From Nitrobacter winogradskyi (lineage in GTDB: Bacteria; Pseudomonadota; Alphaproteobacteria; Rhizobiales; Xanthobacteraceae), in contig NZ_BJNF01000029.1 in the NCBI RefSeq assembly GCF_006539545.1, forward strand, positions 62,001-126,000: a DNA stretch of 64,000 nt, given 5' to 3'. A model generated the notes under the pieces. That model was not told the DNA's origin and searched no databases. It saw only the letters and a program-made list of their open reading frames with translations. The position numbers and the translations under genes were made by a program. Numbering within the stretch: position 1 is the first letter of the stretch; each line of letters begins with the position of its first letter. Positions 10,020-20,055 of the stretch are shown here, one piece after another.

Positions 10020-12467
10020 TCAGTTCTCCAGTTTCGCGACGCGCAGGCGCAGTGCGTTTCCGACCACGCTTACCGACGACAGCGCCATGGCCGCCGCGGC
10101 GATGATCGGCGACAGCAACAGTCCGAATACCGGATACAGCACACCCGCCGCGATCGGTATTCCGGCGGCGTTGTAGATAAAGGCGAAGAACAGGTTTTGG
10201 CGGATGTTGGCCATCGTCGCTTCCGACAGGAGGCGCGCGCGGACGATGCCGCCGAGATCGCCCTTCAGCAGGGTTACGCCCGCACTTTCCATGGCGACGT
10301 CGGTGCCGGTGCCCATCGCGATCCCGACTTCGGCCGCCGCAAGGGCAGGGGCATCGTTGACGCCGTCGCCAGCCATCGCCACGATTCGTCCTTCCTTCTG
10401 TAGCTTCACGACGACGGCGCTCTTTTGATCGGGAAGCACTTCCGCCTCGACATGGGATATGCCCAGCCTCTTTGCTACGGCGCTCGCCGTGGTACGGTTG
10501 TCTCCGGTCAGCATGATGACCTTAATGCCGTCCGCAGCCAGCGCCTCCAAGGCGCCGGGCGTCGATGGTTTGATGGGATCGGCGATCGCGAAGAGTCCGG
10601 CGAGCTTTCCGTCGACCGCGATATTGATGACGGTGGCGCCGTCGCCGCGGAGCGCTTCGGCCTGCGCTTCCATCGGTCGGGTTTCGACGCTGAGCGACTC
10701 CAGGTAGCCGACGTTGCCGAGCAGTATGTTCTTGCCGTCAACCTTACCCGTCACGCCTTTGCCGGTGGGGGAATCGAATTCCTCCACGTTTGCAAGCGCC
10801 AGATCGCGCTCTTTGGCCGCGCGAATGATGGCGTCGGCCAGCGGATGTTCGCTGGCGCGCTCGACGCTCGCTGCGAAACGCAGCAACTCATCCTCCCGGA
10901 ATCCGGCGGACGGTACGATGGAGACGACTTTGGGTTTGCCTTCGGTCAAGGTGCCCGTCTTGTCGACGACGAGCGTGTCGACCTTTTCCATGCGTTCGAG
11001 CGCTTCGGCGTTCTTTATCAGCACACCGACCTGCGCGCCGCGTCCGACGCCGACCATGATCGACATCGGGGTTGCGAGGCCGAGCGCACACGGACATGCG
11101 ATGATCAACACGCTGACGGCCGCCACCAGACCGAACGCCAGGCGGGGCTCGGGGCCGACCATGGCCCAGACCACGAAGGCAACAAACGCGGCCACGATCA
11201 CCGCAGGCACGAACCAGCCCGCGACCTGATCGGCGAGACGCTGGATCGGTGCCCGCGACCGTTGCGCTTGCGCGACCATCTGCACGATTTGCGACAACAC
11301 CGTATCGCGGCCGACCTTCTCGGCCTGCATCACGAAGCTTCCGGATTGATTGAGCGTCCCGGCGATCACCTTGGCACCGGTCTCCTTGTTGACGGGCATG
11401 GACTCTCCGGTCACCAGGGATTCATCGATCGATGAACGCCCCTCCAGAATGACCCCGTCGACCGGGACTTTTTCGCCCGGACGGACGCGCAACGTGTCGC
11501 CGACGTTGAGACCATCGAGCGGGACTTCGCGGTCGGAGTCGTCCTCCGCAACGAGGCGCGCCGTCTTCGGGGCGAGGTTGAGCAGGGCCTTGATCGCGCC
11601 CGACGTTGCCTCGCGGGCACGCAATTCGAGCACCTGCCCCAGCAGCACCAGGACGGTGATCACCGCCGCCGCTTCGAAATAGACGGCGACGGCGCCGTCA
11701 TGGCCGCGAAACGCGGGCGGAAATACCTCCGGGGCAACGGTGGCGACGACGCTGTAGACATAGGCGACACCGGTCCCCATCGCGATCAGGGTGAACATGT
11801 TGAGGTTGCGGGTCACCAGCGACTGCCAGCCGCGCACGAAGAACGGCCAGCCCGCCCAGATGACGACGGGTGTCGCCGAGACCAGTTGAATCTGGTTCGA
11901 CAGCGTTTGGTCGACCCAGCCGTGTCCGCCGAGCAGATGCCCGCCCATTTCGAGAACGACTGCAGGCACAGCGAACACGAGGCCGATCCAGAACCGCCGG
12001 GTCATGTCCGCCAGTTCGGGGTTCGGCGCGGCGTCGAGTGTTACCACTTCGGGCTCCAGAGCCATACCGCAAATGGGGCAACTGCCGGGACCGATCTGTC
12101 GGATCTCCGGATGCATCGGGCATGTGTAAATGGTGCCTTCCGGAACAGGCTCTTTCGGTGTGGCCTTGGACTTGTCGAGATAGGTTTCCGGGGCCCCCGC
12201 GAACTTGGTGCGACAACCTGCCGAACAGAAATGATAGGTGCGACCTTGGTGATCAAACCGGTGCTTGCTCGTCGCCGGGTCGACGGTCATTCCGCAAACC
12301 GGGTCCAGAACCTTGCCGCTTTCCGCGGGAGGTTGATGATGTCCATGGTCGCCGCGGCCATGGCCGCCGTGACCGCCGCAGCAAGCCGATCCGGTTTCGT
12401 GTCCCGGAGCTGCCGTCGAGGAGCGGACCGGCTGGCCCATGGAACTTGCGTTTCGTGTCCCGGTCAT
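10020..12467 (-). CDS. copA: Copper-translocating P1B-type ATPase
   Basis: 815 residues; an ATP-driven exporter of Cu(I) (or Ag) from the cytoplasm. In order: Cys/His-rich tail ([18 protein letters not shown], ~27-44), YHS domain (DPVCGMTV ... FCSAGC, ~51-95), heavy-metal-binding domain (YTCPMHPEI ... CPICGM, ~113-135), transmembrane domain with the CPC ion-site motif ([11 protein letters not shown], ~457-467), actuator TGES (~353), phosphorylation motif DKTGTLT (~502), SEHPLADA, and hinge [10 protein letters not shown] (~700). Instead of the classical N-terminal HMA (CxxC) domains it carries YHS and HMBD modules, as in SilP/CopF-like pumps. A good AGGAG precedes the start. Divergent from csoR across an inverted-repeat operator. 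Confidence 0.93.
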   Translation of the reverse strand: MTGTRNASSMGQPVRSSTAAPGHETGSACCGGHGGHGRGDHGHHQPPAESGKVLDPVCGMTVDPATSKHRFDHQGRTYHFCSAGCRTKFAGAPETYLDKSKATPKEPVPEGTIYTCPMHPEIRQIGPGSCPICGMALEPEVVTLDAAPNPELADMTRRFWIGLVFAVPAVVLEMGGHLLGGHGWVDQTLSNQIQLVSATPVVIWAGWPFFVRGWQSLVTRNLNMFTLIAMGTGVAYVYSVVATVAPEVFPPAFRGHDGAVAVYFEAAAVITVLVLLGQVLELRAREATSGAIKALLNLAPKTARLVAEDDSDREVPLDGLNVGDTLRVRPGEKVPVDGVILEGRSSIDESLVTGESMPVNKETGAKVIAGTLNQSGSFVMQAEKVGRDTVLSQIVQMVAQAQRSRAPIQRLADQVAGWFVPAVIVAAFVAFVVWAMVGPEPRLAFGLVAAVSVLIIACPCALGLATPMSIMVGVGRGAQVGVLIKNAEALERMEKVDTLVVDKTGTLTEGKPKVVSIVPSAGFREDELLRFAASVERASEHPLADAIIRAAKERDLALANVEEFDSPTGKGVTGKVDGKNILLGNVGYLESLSVETRPMEAQAEALRGDGATVINIAVDGKLAGLFAIADPIKPSTPGALEALAADGIKVIMLTGDNRTTASAVAKRLGISHVEAEVLPDQKSAVVVKLQKEGRIVAMAGDGVNDAPALAAAEVGIAMGTGTDVAMESAGVTLLKGDLGGIVRARLLSEATMANIRQNLFFAFIYNAAGIPIAAGVLYPVFGLLLSPIIAAAAMALSSVSVVGNALRLRVAKLEN

Positions 12468-12494
12468 TTAGGTCTCCTCATAGGCTTGAAACCG

Positions 12495-12511
12495 ATACCC
12501 AGTAGGGGTAT
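12495..12511. promoter_or_regulatory. CsoR operator between copA and csoR
   Basis: ATACCCAGTAGGGGTAT: perfect 6-bp arms (ATACCC/GGGTAT) with a 5-nt spacer, in the 53-bp divergent intergenic region. CsoR proteins bind C/G-rich inverted repeats of this type, so one site could control both genes. Confidence 0.75.
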
Positions 12512-12520
12512 ATAGGGTAG

Positions 12521-12796
12521 ATGCGAAAAGACATCAAGGCGTCGTGCCAGAAGCGCCTGAGCCGAATTGAGGGACAGGTGCGCGGCCTCGCCAAGATGGT
12601 GGAGGAGGACCGCTACTGCATCGATGTCGTAACGCAGATCTCCGCTGTTCGTGCCGCATTGCGCCGCGTCGAGGAGGAGGTGTTGAAGGACCATGTCGCC
12701 CACTGCGTCGAGCAGGCGATCGCGAGTGGCGACAAGGCGGATCAGCGTCGCAAGATCGCGGAATTGATGGCGGTGGTCGGACGAGCGGAACGATGA
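12521..12796 (+). CDS. csoR: CsoR-family copper-sensing repressor
   Basis: 91 residues, all-helical CsoR/RcnR family. C33, H58 and C62 have the spacing (25 and 4) of the Cu(I) ligands C36-H61-C65 of characterised CsoR proteins, which indicates copper rather than Ni/Co sensing; the RcnR-type His3 is absent. It should leave DNA when Cu(I) binds and so derepress the divergent ATPase gene and itself. The start lies 9 nt after the operator, with only a weak AGGG as ribosome site. Confidence 0.9.
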   Translation: MRKDIKASCQKRLSRIEGQVRGLAKMVEEDRYCIDVVTQISAVRAALRRVEEEVLKDHVAHCVEQAIASGDKADQRRKIAELMAVVGRAER

Positions 12797-12880
12797 ACGC
12801 TCCGGTTCGGTCTTGGCGACACGAAGATTCGCGACTATGATTCGGAGTTCGGGCGACAGATCGAAAGCGGTGACGCATTA

Positions 12881-13357
12881 ATGTTGGTCGGACTTACCAG
12901 GACGCAATGGCGGAGAACAGGGTGGTTCGTCGCCCTGGCTTATCTGTTCTGCGTGCTGGCGCCGACGCTTTCCTTTGCATTGCCCGGCAGTCAGGCTACG
13001 CCTTATTGCCTGAACGACGAGAATCACGTCCCAGGCATGGTCCACGTCCATCATGAAGGCGTCATGCACGTCCAAAAGGACGGACATGCTCATCATCATT
13101 CCGGCGTCCAGGTCCACGCTGATTCATCGGCGGATCATGATGCGAAGCCGCTTGCGCTCAAGAGTGACGCTGGTCCGGTAAAAGCGCCGCATTCGGCGGA
13201 TGGAAAATGCTGTGGCCTCATGTGCGTCACTGCGCTTCCTGCAACCCTCGTCACGGTGGCAAAGCCATCGGTGCTGCACGCCATCCGCGTATCTGACATC
13301 CATCGGAAACTGGCAGATAACGCGCCTCCGCGGCTTTATCGTCCCCCAAATTCCTGA
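12881..13357 (+). CDS. His-rich exported protein, possible periplasmic metal binder
   Basis: 158 residues. An N-terminal hydrophobic segment (FVALAYLFCVLAPTLSFAL) looks like a signal peptide. It is followed by a His-rich region (HVHHEGVMHVQKDGHAHHH, ~54-75) and later a CCGLMC motif (~111-116). No enzymatic domain is recognised. Placed at the head of the lipoprotein-OMF-multicopper oxidase run downstream of csoR, it probably binds copper or another metal in the periplasm; this is inference from composition and context. The ribosome site is weak. Confidence 0.65.
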   Translation: MLVGLTRTQWRRTGWFVALAYLFCVLAPTLSFALPGSQATPYCLNDENHVPGMVHVHHEGVMHVQKDGHAHHHSGVQVHADSSADHDAKPLALKSDAGPVKAPHSADGKCCGLMCVTALPATLVTVAKPSVLHAIRVSDIHRKLADNAPPRLYRPPNS

Positions 13358-13434
13358 CCTGACAACAGCATGACGCGGTGCGTGCCGTGCGAGGCACGTG
13401 AGCCTGTGGTCCATCGTCAATTTAGGGAATTTTT

Positions 13435-13734
13435 ATGTCGGCGCAAATTGGGACGAGTGTCGCCACCGTCGGTTCGGTGGTGCGCGGGATATTCGGAAGA
13501 AGGTTTAGCACATTCGCAGGTATGGCTTTGACGGCCATGACCCTCGGTGGCTGCACGGTACCGCTGGCGCCGCTCGTCAGCGCGGACCCCGCTGATCCGG
13601 GGGCAAAGGTCGCGGGTGTCAGCTACCGGTCGACCATCGCCCCGTACGACAGCCTTCGTCCGACGACACCCTCCGGCTGGAAGGAACAGAACCAGAGCGT
13701 CGCGCGGCCACCCAAATCGGGGCATGAGCATTAG
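13435..13734 (+). CDS. Small lipoprotein of the copper cluster
   Basis: 99 residues. The hydrophobic N-terminus ends in a lipobox (MTLGGC), so the mature protein would be lipid-anchored at the Cys. The rest is short and Pro-rich, ending KSGHEH, a possible weak metal site. No known domain recognised. AGGGAA precedes the ATG. Only 9 bases separate it from the TolC-type factor, so co-transcription is likely and it may be an accessory to that export channel. Confidence 0.65.
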   Translation: MSAQIGTSVATVGSVVRGIFGRRFSTFAGMALTAMTLGGCTVPLAPLVSADPADPGAKVAGVSYRSTIAPYDSLRPTTPSGWKEQNQSVARPPKSGHEH

Positions 13735-13743
13735 GAGCACGTC

Positions 13744-15204
13744 GTGAAAATCATCAGTGGCGTGTCGTCGCGTCAGAGCCGCTTCCGACACCATCGGTCG
13801 GCTTTGGCGCTCACCGTTTCCATTCTTCTTTCCGGTTGTGCGACGTTTTCGCCGGATCGAGGAATGGGCGTCGTGTCCAATATCGCCGGTCATACGATTA
13901 AGAAGGACGTGGTCGCGATCCGCTCCGTGGAAGAAGCCCAGCATGCGGACGATACCGTCAAGCGGCTACTGCGCCGCGCTCTCAACGTTGACACCGCCGT
14001 CCAGGTCGGGCTGCTCAACAATCGTGGCTTGCAGGCCGCTTACAACGAATTGGCGTTGGCGGAAACAGACCTCGTCCAGGAAAGCCTTCCGCCCAATCCG
14101 GTTTTTTCTATTTCTAGAATCGGGGGTGGCGGCGCGGTCGAAATCGAGCGTCAGGTCGTCGGGGACATTCTGGCGCTGGCGACGTTGCCCTTCCGCTCCG
14201 AGATCGCGCGGAGACGATTCCGTCAGGCGCAATTGCGGGCGGCATTGGAGACCTTGAGACTCGCGTCCGATGTGCGGCGATCCTACTACCGCGCTGTCGG
14301 CGCCAACGAAATGGTCGGGCTTCTGACAGACACCAAGTCCATGGCGCAAGCGACCGCGAAATTGGCTGCGAAGCTGGGTGAAACCGGTTCGCTCAACAAG
14401 CTCGATCAGGCTCGTGAGCAAGTCTTCTACGCGGAGACGACAGCCGATCTGGCCTCGGCGCGGCAGGAGGCGATGAGCTCGCGTGAACGTCTCGCTCGGT
14501 TGTTGGGTCTTTGGGATGGCGACCTCACGTTCCGCCTTCCGAAAACGCTCCCTGCGCTGCCGCGGCGTCCCTCTGCGTTGCCGTCGATCGAAGTGGATGC
14601 GGTAACGCATCGGATCGATCTTCAGATCGCTCGCATCGAACTGGATGCGTTGGCGAAAGCACTCGACCTCACGGAAGCAAGCCGTTTCGTCACGCTGCTC
14701 GACGTGGCCGGTATTGACCGCAAAACGCGCGATCCGGAAGGCGCGCCATTTCGGGAACGCGGTTTCGACATCCAATTTCAGATTCCGATCTTCGGCGGCG
14801 GCGAGGTCCGGGTGCGGCAAGCGACCGAAATCTACGATCAGGCGTTCAATCGCCTGACCGAGAAGGCAGTTAACGTCCGTTCGGAGGCAAGAAACGCCTA
14901 CCGCGTCTATCGCTCCACTTATGACATCGCCACCCAATACCAGCGTGAAGTCTTGCCGCTGCGCAAGATCATCATCGAGGAAATGCAGCTGCGGTTCTCC
15001 AGCATGCAGGCGGGCGTCTTCGCTCTGTTGATCGAGACACGGCAGCGGATCGCCGCTCTGCGCGCATCAATCGCGGCCAAGCGCGCCTTTTGGCTGGCGC
15101 AATCGGACCTGCAATCGGCCGTCAACGGTGGCGGCACCGCAGACGCCCAAAATGAAACCCGTCTGACCACGACCGCCCAGGCGGGCGGTGGCGGTGGCCA
15201 GTGA
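13744..15204 (+). CDS. TolC-family outer-membrane efflux lipoprotein
   Basis: 486 residues from a GTG start 9 nt after the previous stop with AGGAG in front. The signal sequence ends in a lipobox (LLSGC), typical of CusC/NodT-like outer-membrane factors. Long Ala/Leu/Arg-rich helices follow (e.g. LNNRGLQAAYNELALAETD near residue 100), giving the two repeated coiled-coil hairpins of the family. It would form the outer-membrane exit duct for an RND pump. No periplasmic adaptor is adjacent; the CusBA set at 22-27 kb lacks its own outer-membrane component, so it may serve that pump (inference). The Gly-rich tail overlaps the signal for the oxidase gene. Confidence 0.85.
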   Translation: MKIISGVSSRQSRFRHHRSALALTVSILLSGCATFSPDRGMGVVSNIAGHTIKKDVVAIRSVEEAQHADDTVKRLLRRALNVDTAVQVGLLNNRGLQAAYNELALAETDLVQESLPPNPVFSISRIGGGGAVEIERQVVGDILALATLPFRSEIARRRFRQAQLRAALETLRLASDVRRSYYRAVGANEMVGLLTDTKSMAQATAKLAAKLGETGSLNKLDQAREQVFYAETTADLASARQEAMSSRERLARLLGLWDGDLTFRLPKTLPALPRRPSALPSIEVDAVTHRIDLQIARIELDALAKALDLTEASRFVTLLDVAGIDRKTRDPEGAPFRERGFDIQFQIPIFGGGEVRVRQATEIYDQAFNRLTEKAVNVRSEARNAYRVYRSTYDIATQYQREVLPLRKIIIEEMQLRFSSMQAGVFALLIETRQRIAALRASIAAKRAFWLAQSDLQSAVNGGGTADAQNETRLTTTAQAGGGGGQ

Positions 15205-15215
15205 AGGAGAGAGAC

Positions 15216-16577
15216 ATGCTATCGCGAAGAGGATTTCTCGGAACGGCGGCGCTGGTCAGCGCGAGTGCCGTCAGCGGCCGCGTGCAGGCGGCCAGCATTC
15301 CGGAAGCACCGCTCATGGATAAGATGACGATGCAGCCGCCGTTGCACCCGACCAGCGGACCGGACTATCGGCCTGTCGTGACGCTCAACGGCTGGACCTT
15401 GCCATGGCAGACGAACGGCGACTGGAAGGAGTTTCACCTTGTCGCCGAACCGGTGGTTCGCGAATTCGCCGAAGGCATGAGGGCAAATTTATGGGGTTAC
15501 AACGGCCAGGCCCCGGGTCCGACAATTGAGGCTGTGGAAGGCGACAAGGTTCGCATCTTCGTCACCAACAAGCTGCCCGAACACACCACGGTTCATTGGC
15601 ATGGGATGCTGGTACCGAATGGTATGGACGGAGTGGGGGGAGTGACTCAGCCTCATATTCCTCCGGGGAAAACCTTCGTATACGAGTTTGAATTGAAGAC
15701 GAGCGGAACGTTTATGTACCATCCGCACTCAGACGAGATGGTGCAGATGGCGATGGGCATGATGGGAATGTTCGTGGTGCACCCGCGCGACTCGTCCTTC
15801 CGCCCGGTCGATCGCGACTTCGTCTTCGTCATGAGTTCGTACCTGATCGACCCCGGCACTTACCTTCCTCAGGTCAGCGAGATGACCGACTTCAATATGT
15901 GGACTTGGAATAGTCGCGTGTTTCCGGGTATAGATTCACTGCCGGTGCGGCTTGGCGACAAGGTGCGCGTTCGCATGGGCAATCTCACCATGACCAATCA
16001 TCCGATTCATCTGCACGGCCACCACTTCGCGGTGAGTTGCACTGATGGCGGCTGGGTGCCGGAGAGCGCGCAGTGGCCCGAAACGACGATTGATGTCCCG
16101 GTCGGGGCCATTCGCGCCTTCGACCTCATCGCCGACAATCCGGGTGACTGGGCATTCCATTGTCACAAGACGCATCATGCTATGAACTCGATGGGTCACG
16201 AGGTCCAAAATTTGATCGGAGTATCCAAGAAGGATTTGGCGAAGGCGGTCGGCAAACTCGCTCCGGATGCAATGGTGATGGGTTCGACCGGAATGGCGAT
16301 GGGTGCAATGGAAATGCCGATGCCTGATAACACACTGATGATGATGACGGGATCCGGCCAATTCGGCCCCATCGAGATGGGCGGTATGTTCACGGTGATG
16401 AAGATCCGCAAAGGGATGGCGCGCGATGACTATCGCGATCCAGGGCCATACAAGAACCCCGAAGGCACGGTTGCTTACGAGGTCGATGCGACGGGCGATC
16501 CGATTCCTTCGTCGTCAAAGCCCAAGGCAATGCCCCACGATATGGAAGGCATGAAAGGAATGGAAATGAAAGAATGA
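15216..16577 (+). CDS. Multicopper oxidase, periplasmic copper oxidase
   Basis: 453 residues. The start at 15216 is preceded by GAAGGAGAG; an in-frame ATG at 15201 overlaps the previous gene. A Tat signal (SRRGFLGTAALV) directs export of the folded protein. Copper-site motifs are all present: HWHG (~130), YHPHSDE (~174), HPIHLHGHHF (~265), and FHCHKTHHAMNSM (~315) for the T1/T2/T3 sites. A Met-rich C-terminal region (GMAMGAMEMPMP, MEGMKGMEM) is typical of oxidases acting on Cu(I). It probably oxidises toxic periplasmic Cu(I), next to the efflux genes. Confidence 0.9.
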   Translation: MLSRRGFLGTAALVSASAVSGRVQAASIPEAPLMDKMTMQPPLHPTSGPDYRPVVTLNGWTLPWQTNGDWKEFHLVAEPVVREFAEGMRANLWGYNGQAPGPTIEAVEGDKVRIFVTNKLPEHTTVHWHGMLVPNGMDGVGGVTQPHIPPGKTFVYEFELKTSGTFMYHPHSDEMVQMAMGMMGMFVVHPRDSSFRPVDRDFVFVMSSYLIDPGTYLPQVSEMTDFNMWTWNSRVFPGIDSLPVRLGDKVRVRMGNLTMTNHPIHLHGHHFAVSCTDGGWVPESAQWPETTIDVPVGAIRAFDLIADNPGDWAFHCHKTHHAMNSMGHEVQNLIGVSKKDLAKAVGKLAPDAMVMGSTGMAMGAMEMPMPDNTLMMMTGSGQFGPIEMGGMFTVMKIRKGMARDDYRDPGPYKNPEGTVAYEVDATGDPIPSSSKPKAMPHDMEGMKGMEMKE

Positions 16578-17028
16578 AACGATACGAGGAATGTAGCAGA
16601 TTCGACATTCTTCGTGCCATCCTTAACGAGGGCCTCGTGAGAGCGGATCAGCCTTGTCGTTACGGCGGTGGGCAAAGGTTGTGAAGTTTTAAGCCAGAAC
16701 GCTGTGCTGCCGCCTTTTGCTTGAGGTGTTCAGTATGATGTTTTCTCTTCGTTTATCGTTCACTTTGTTGGTTGAGTTGATCGAGGATGCAGATCGACGC
16801 CAGCGTCGGCGGAATAGTGCTGGTGACAATCGTGACCCGGATTAGTCGTGGTCAGTTGACCCGGAAAATCTGCCTACGCGAGAATTTTCATGGCCCATTT
16901 CTGACAATGGACTTGGCACAGCCATGTGAAGCAAACATTGAAAAGCTCTCCGACTGACAAGCGCCGACAAGGTGTTCTCGAGCTCAATCATAACTGAGGT
17001 GCAAAGCAGGGCGTATGGAGATCCATAA
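16578..17028. other. Intergenic, nothing recognised
   Basis: About 450 bases between the oxidase and cytochrome genes. All frames are short or shadows; no repeat, RNA gene or clear promoter could be identified. Confidence 0.4.
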
Positions 17029-17664
17029 ATGAATCGAATTATACTCGGGGCTGTCCTTCTCGGCATGATACTGCTTCTCGGAGCCGGTGCATTCATCTTC
17101 TCTGGAACTTACAACATTGGCGCGGACGTTCCGCATTGGAATTTGACCAGCAAAATCCTGGAAGTTGCCCGCGACAGGGCCATTATGGTTCGTGCACGCG
17201 AAATCAAGGTGCCAGACCTGACCGGCGATCGGCTAATTCTGAAGGGAGCGGGACAGTATGCCGCGATGTGTGTGGGCTGCCATCTTGCACCTGGCAGAAA
17301 GGATTCAGAGATCCGGTCCGGTCTTTATCCGCAGCCGCCAAATCTCTCGCGGGTTAAGATTGATCCGCAGAGGACCTTTTGGGTGACGAAGCACGGCTTG
17401 AAGATGAGCGGAATGCCGGCATGGGGGTTGGGGCATGATGATGAAACGATCTGGAGCATTGTTGCCTTCGTTCAGAAATTGCCGGATATGTCGCCGCAGG
17501 AGTACAAGGACATTGTGGCCAAGGCACCACCGGACGAAGAGATGGAATCCATGGATCAAGATGGCGCCGGCCACGAACATCAGCACGTTAACGAGTTACA
17601 TCAGCACGGCGCCGAACCCGAGTCCTCAAAGGATGCGCGACGGCCGCCTGATCATTCTCGCTAG
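17029..17664 (+). CDS. Membrane-anchored c-type cytochrome
   Basis: 211 residues. One N-terminal membrane helix (LGMILLLGAGAFIF), then a cytochrome c fold with the heme attachment site CVGCH (~82-86) and a likely axial Met in KMSGMPAWG (~125-133). The C-terminus is His/Glu-rich (HEHQHVNELHQH), a possible metal-binding tail. GGAG lies 8 nt before the ATG. The heme faces the periplasm and would pass electrons, perhaps from the adjacent multicopper oxidase system (inference). Copper clusters of this family often carry such a cytochrome. Intact. Confidence 0.8.
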   Translation: MNRIILGAVLLGMILLLGAGAFIFSGTYNIGADVPHWNLTSKILEVARDRAIMVRAREIKVPDLTGDRLILKGAGQYAAMCVGCHLAPGRKDSEIRSGLYPQPPNLSRVKIDPQRTFWVTKHGLKMSGMPAWGLGHDDETIWSIVAFVQKLPDMSPQEYKDIVAKAPPDEEMESMDQDGAGHEHQHVNELHQHGAEPESSKDARRPPDHSR

Positions 17665-17773
17665 TGCTCGTTGGCCAGAGATGGGCACGCGAGTAGTCGC
17701 GACAGGCCGGAAGGACTGCGATGAGCCCTGCCATGGCCCGTCCGCCCGTATCGATGTAATGCTGTCTCAATAA

Positions 17774-18466
17774 TCATCGCAGGTTCAATCTGAAAACGAG
17801 GCTTCCTCCGACGTGAGGAAGTTCGGGATGCCACTGTATCATTGCGCTACCATCGATCCGGAAGCCACGTTCCTGATAGAACGCGATCGCATCGGCGTTG
17901 TCCGCCCAGACATGAAGTGTTATCGAAGAAAAATACTGCTGCCGTGCCTCCTCAACAACGGCTTCGAGAAGTCGAGTGCCGACGCCTCTCCTATGATGTG
18001 CGGGATCCACGGCGATGTTGTTAAGCAAATAGCTGTGAGGGTCGTTCAAACGGGTTCGTGCCTCAAGGTGTTCCTCGCGCGCCGTCAATTTTATTCCCAT
18101 CCTATCATTCTCAATGGCTTTCGCCGGAAACCCGTTTGCAAGGCCGACGATCCTGCCATCCAACTCAGCGACAAAGCAGTTCTGGTACGAAAAGAGTCCT
18201 GTGGGGCTTGCGATCATGTCGCGATAAATTAAGCGAGCGTCCGAGGTCGGATCGATGCCCTTCGCAATGAACGAAAGCGTGTCTCCGCCCGCGAGATTCG
18301 CCAAATCGGCAAGCTCACTGTAATCCGCCGCAGTGGCCTTTCGGACAACAAAGCCCCATACGTTGCGCTGCGCGCGGCCTTCAGATTGACCTCCGCTGAC
18401 TAGCGGACCATCCAGTTTGCGTTCTGTTTCAGCCGCCCTCGCCGCAGAGAGCGCACCGAACATCAT
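17774..18466 (-). CDS. GNAT-family N-acetyltransferase
   Basis: 230 residues as an ORF, though the first ~40 residues look unlike the family and the true start may be further in, near VVRKATAADYSEL. Motif A of the GNAT fold, which binds acetyl-CoA, is clear: NNIAVDPAHHRRGVGTRLL. Motif B follows with AIAFYQERGFRIDG. Substrate unknown; it is not obviously tied to metals. It stands alone, with a degraded IS3 element on the other strand directly beyond its 5' end, which may have altered its promoter. Confidence 0.75.
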   Translation of the reverse strand: MMFGALSAARAAETERKLDGPLVSGGQSEGRAQRNVWGFVVRKATAADYSELADLANLAGGDTLSFIAKGIDPTSDARLIYRDMIASPTGLFSYQNCFVAELDGRIVGLANGFPAKAIENDRMGIKLTAREEHLEARTRLNDPHSYLLNNIAVDPAHHRRGVGTRLLEAVVEEARQQYFSSITLHVWADNADAIAFYQERGFRIDGSAMIQWHPELPHVGGSLVFRLNLR

Positions 18467-18489
18467 CGTAGCCTTTCAAAGGAACGAAG

Positions 18490-19278
18490 ATGAGACAGAA
18501 ATCCGGAACCGGGAAAGCACCAGCCGAACAGATTATCAAGGACATCCGCCGAGCGACCCGCAAGCAGTATTCAGCGGAAGAGAAGATCGGCATCGTGCTC
18601 GAGGGCTTGCGCGGCGAGGAGTCGATTGCAGCGCTGTGCTGCCGCGAAGGGATCGCCGAGAGCCTGTATACAACTGGTCGAAGGAATTCCTCGAAGCTGG
18701 CAAGAAGCGGCTCGCCGGCGACACGGCGCGCGCCGCCACCAGCGACGAGGTGAAGATGCTGCGCAAGGATCATCGCCTGGAAACTCTGCACCACGATGAA
18801 GGCTGAAGACGTCACCGACACACTGACCCTGGCGCTGCGGGCCTCCGGCTGTGACAGCGCCAAGGTGGTGCAGCGGCCACGGCTGCTGTCCGACAATGGC
18901 CGTCCTACGTGTCTTCCGACCTGGCCGCCTGGCTATCCGACAAAGGCATGGACCACACCCGCGGAGCGCCCTGCCACCCCCAGACTCAGGGCAAGATCGA
19001 ACGATGGCACCAGACGCTGAAGAACCGCATCCTGCTGGAAAACTACTTTCTGCCGGGTGATATCCAACGGCAGGTCGCGGCGTTCGTCGATCATTACGAC
19101 CACCGCCGCTACCACGAGAGCCTCAGCAATCTCACACCCGCCGACATCTACTTCGGGCGCGGGCGACATCATCATGCTGGAAAGGGAAAGGATCAAACGC
19201 GAAACCATCAAACAGCGCCGCTTGCTTCATCGAGAAGCGGCTAAAATGACAACCCTAATGGGCCGGAGCCTCCGTTAG
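18490..19278 (+). pseudogene. IS3-family insertion sequence relic (orfA-orfB)
   Basis: The first part reads QIIKDIRRATRKQYSAEEK and GLRGEESIAALC, the orfA helix-turn-helix protein, which then shifts frame (WSKEFLEAGKKRLAGDTAR). Most of orfB is deleted. Its C-terminal third survives as SDLAAWLSDKGMDHTRGAP, HPQTQGKIERWHQTLKN (with the catalytic Glu) and LTPADIYFGRG. The element is therefore internally deleted and frameshifted. It abuts a copD gene whose 5' end is missing, suggesting insertion or deletion through copD. Confidence 0.85.
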
Positions 19279-19299
19279 CTCACGCAGCCAGAGGTCTCA

Positions 19300-20055
19300 A
19301 AAAACCTGACGACGGACAGTGGCCGCGAACATGAGCGGCAGCATGACCTATCTGATCGATGCGGAGACGGTGTGGGCGGTCGTCCACGTACCGGTTTCGG
19401 TACCGTTTGGACGCTGCGCATGCTCCTTGCGGCCCTCACCGTTGGTGTGGCGGTCTGGGGTCTCCGTTCAAAGGTGGCGGCGCATCACCAGAATTGGATG
19501 ACCCCGCTCCTGGCCGCCGTCCTTTTGGCATCGCTCGCCGGGACGGTTCACGCCCAGATTGAGGAAGACTGGGCTGGCGTCATGCATATTGTTGCCGATG
19601 CCGTACCTCTTCTTGCCGCCGGAGCTTGGCTCGGCGACCTCATTCCGCTGGCGTTGATCCTGCATCGCTATCTCGGAATGGACCTGAACGTCGGACCGAA
19701 GGACATCGAATTCTGATGCGGTTCTCCGGCATGGGATATCTTGCGGTCGCTGCGTTGATCGGGCGGGCCTCGTCAACGGCTGGTTCCTAATCGGATCGCT
19801 GTCTAGATTGCTGAACACGCCGTACGGCCAAATCCTTCTCGAGAAGCTTGCCCTGTTTGGTGGAATGCTCGCGCTCGCGGCGCGAACCGATTCTGGCTCG
19901 CTCCGTCGAACGGGCTTCGAACAACGGATGCGGGATTGGCGAGGTCGTCCGCAAGGCTGCGCAACCAATGTGCTCGGGGAGCAGGTCTTGGGATGGATAG
20001 TTCTCCTGGTTCGGTCAGCATCCTCGGCACGATGCAGCCGGCGGTGTGGCATTGA
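19300..20055 (+). pseudogene. copD copper-resistance membrane protein relic
   Basis: Successive frames give TGFGTVWTLRMLLAALTVGV, AVPLLAAGAWLGDLIPLAL, RFSGMGYLAVAALI, then GWFLIGSLSRLLNTPYGQIL and LLEKLALFGGMLALAA, and finally NVLGEQVLGWIVLLV with ILGTMQPA. This order matches the membrane helices of CopD (PcoD), which is linked to copper uptake or handling. The N-terminal half is lost at the IS3 relic and at least three frameshifts occur. Non-functional. Confidence 0.8.

Noticed and set aside
10425-11435. 336-codon plus-strand ORF opposite the copper ATPase
   Set aside because: Antisense shadow; composition unlike real proteins and the minus-strand ATPase has every family motif.
13966-14937. 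323-codon minus-strand ORF opposite the TolC-type gene
   Set aside because: Shadow of a clear outer-membrane factor; no family resemblance.
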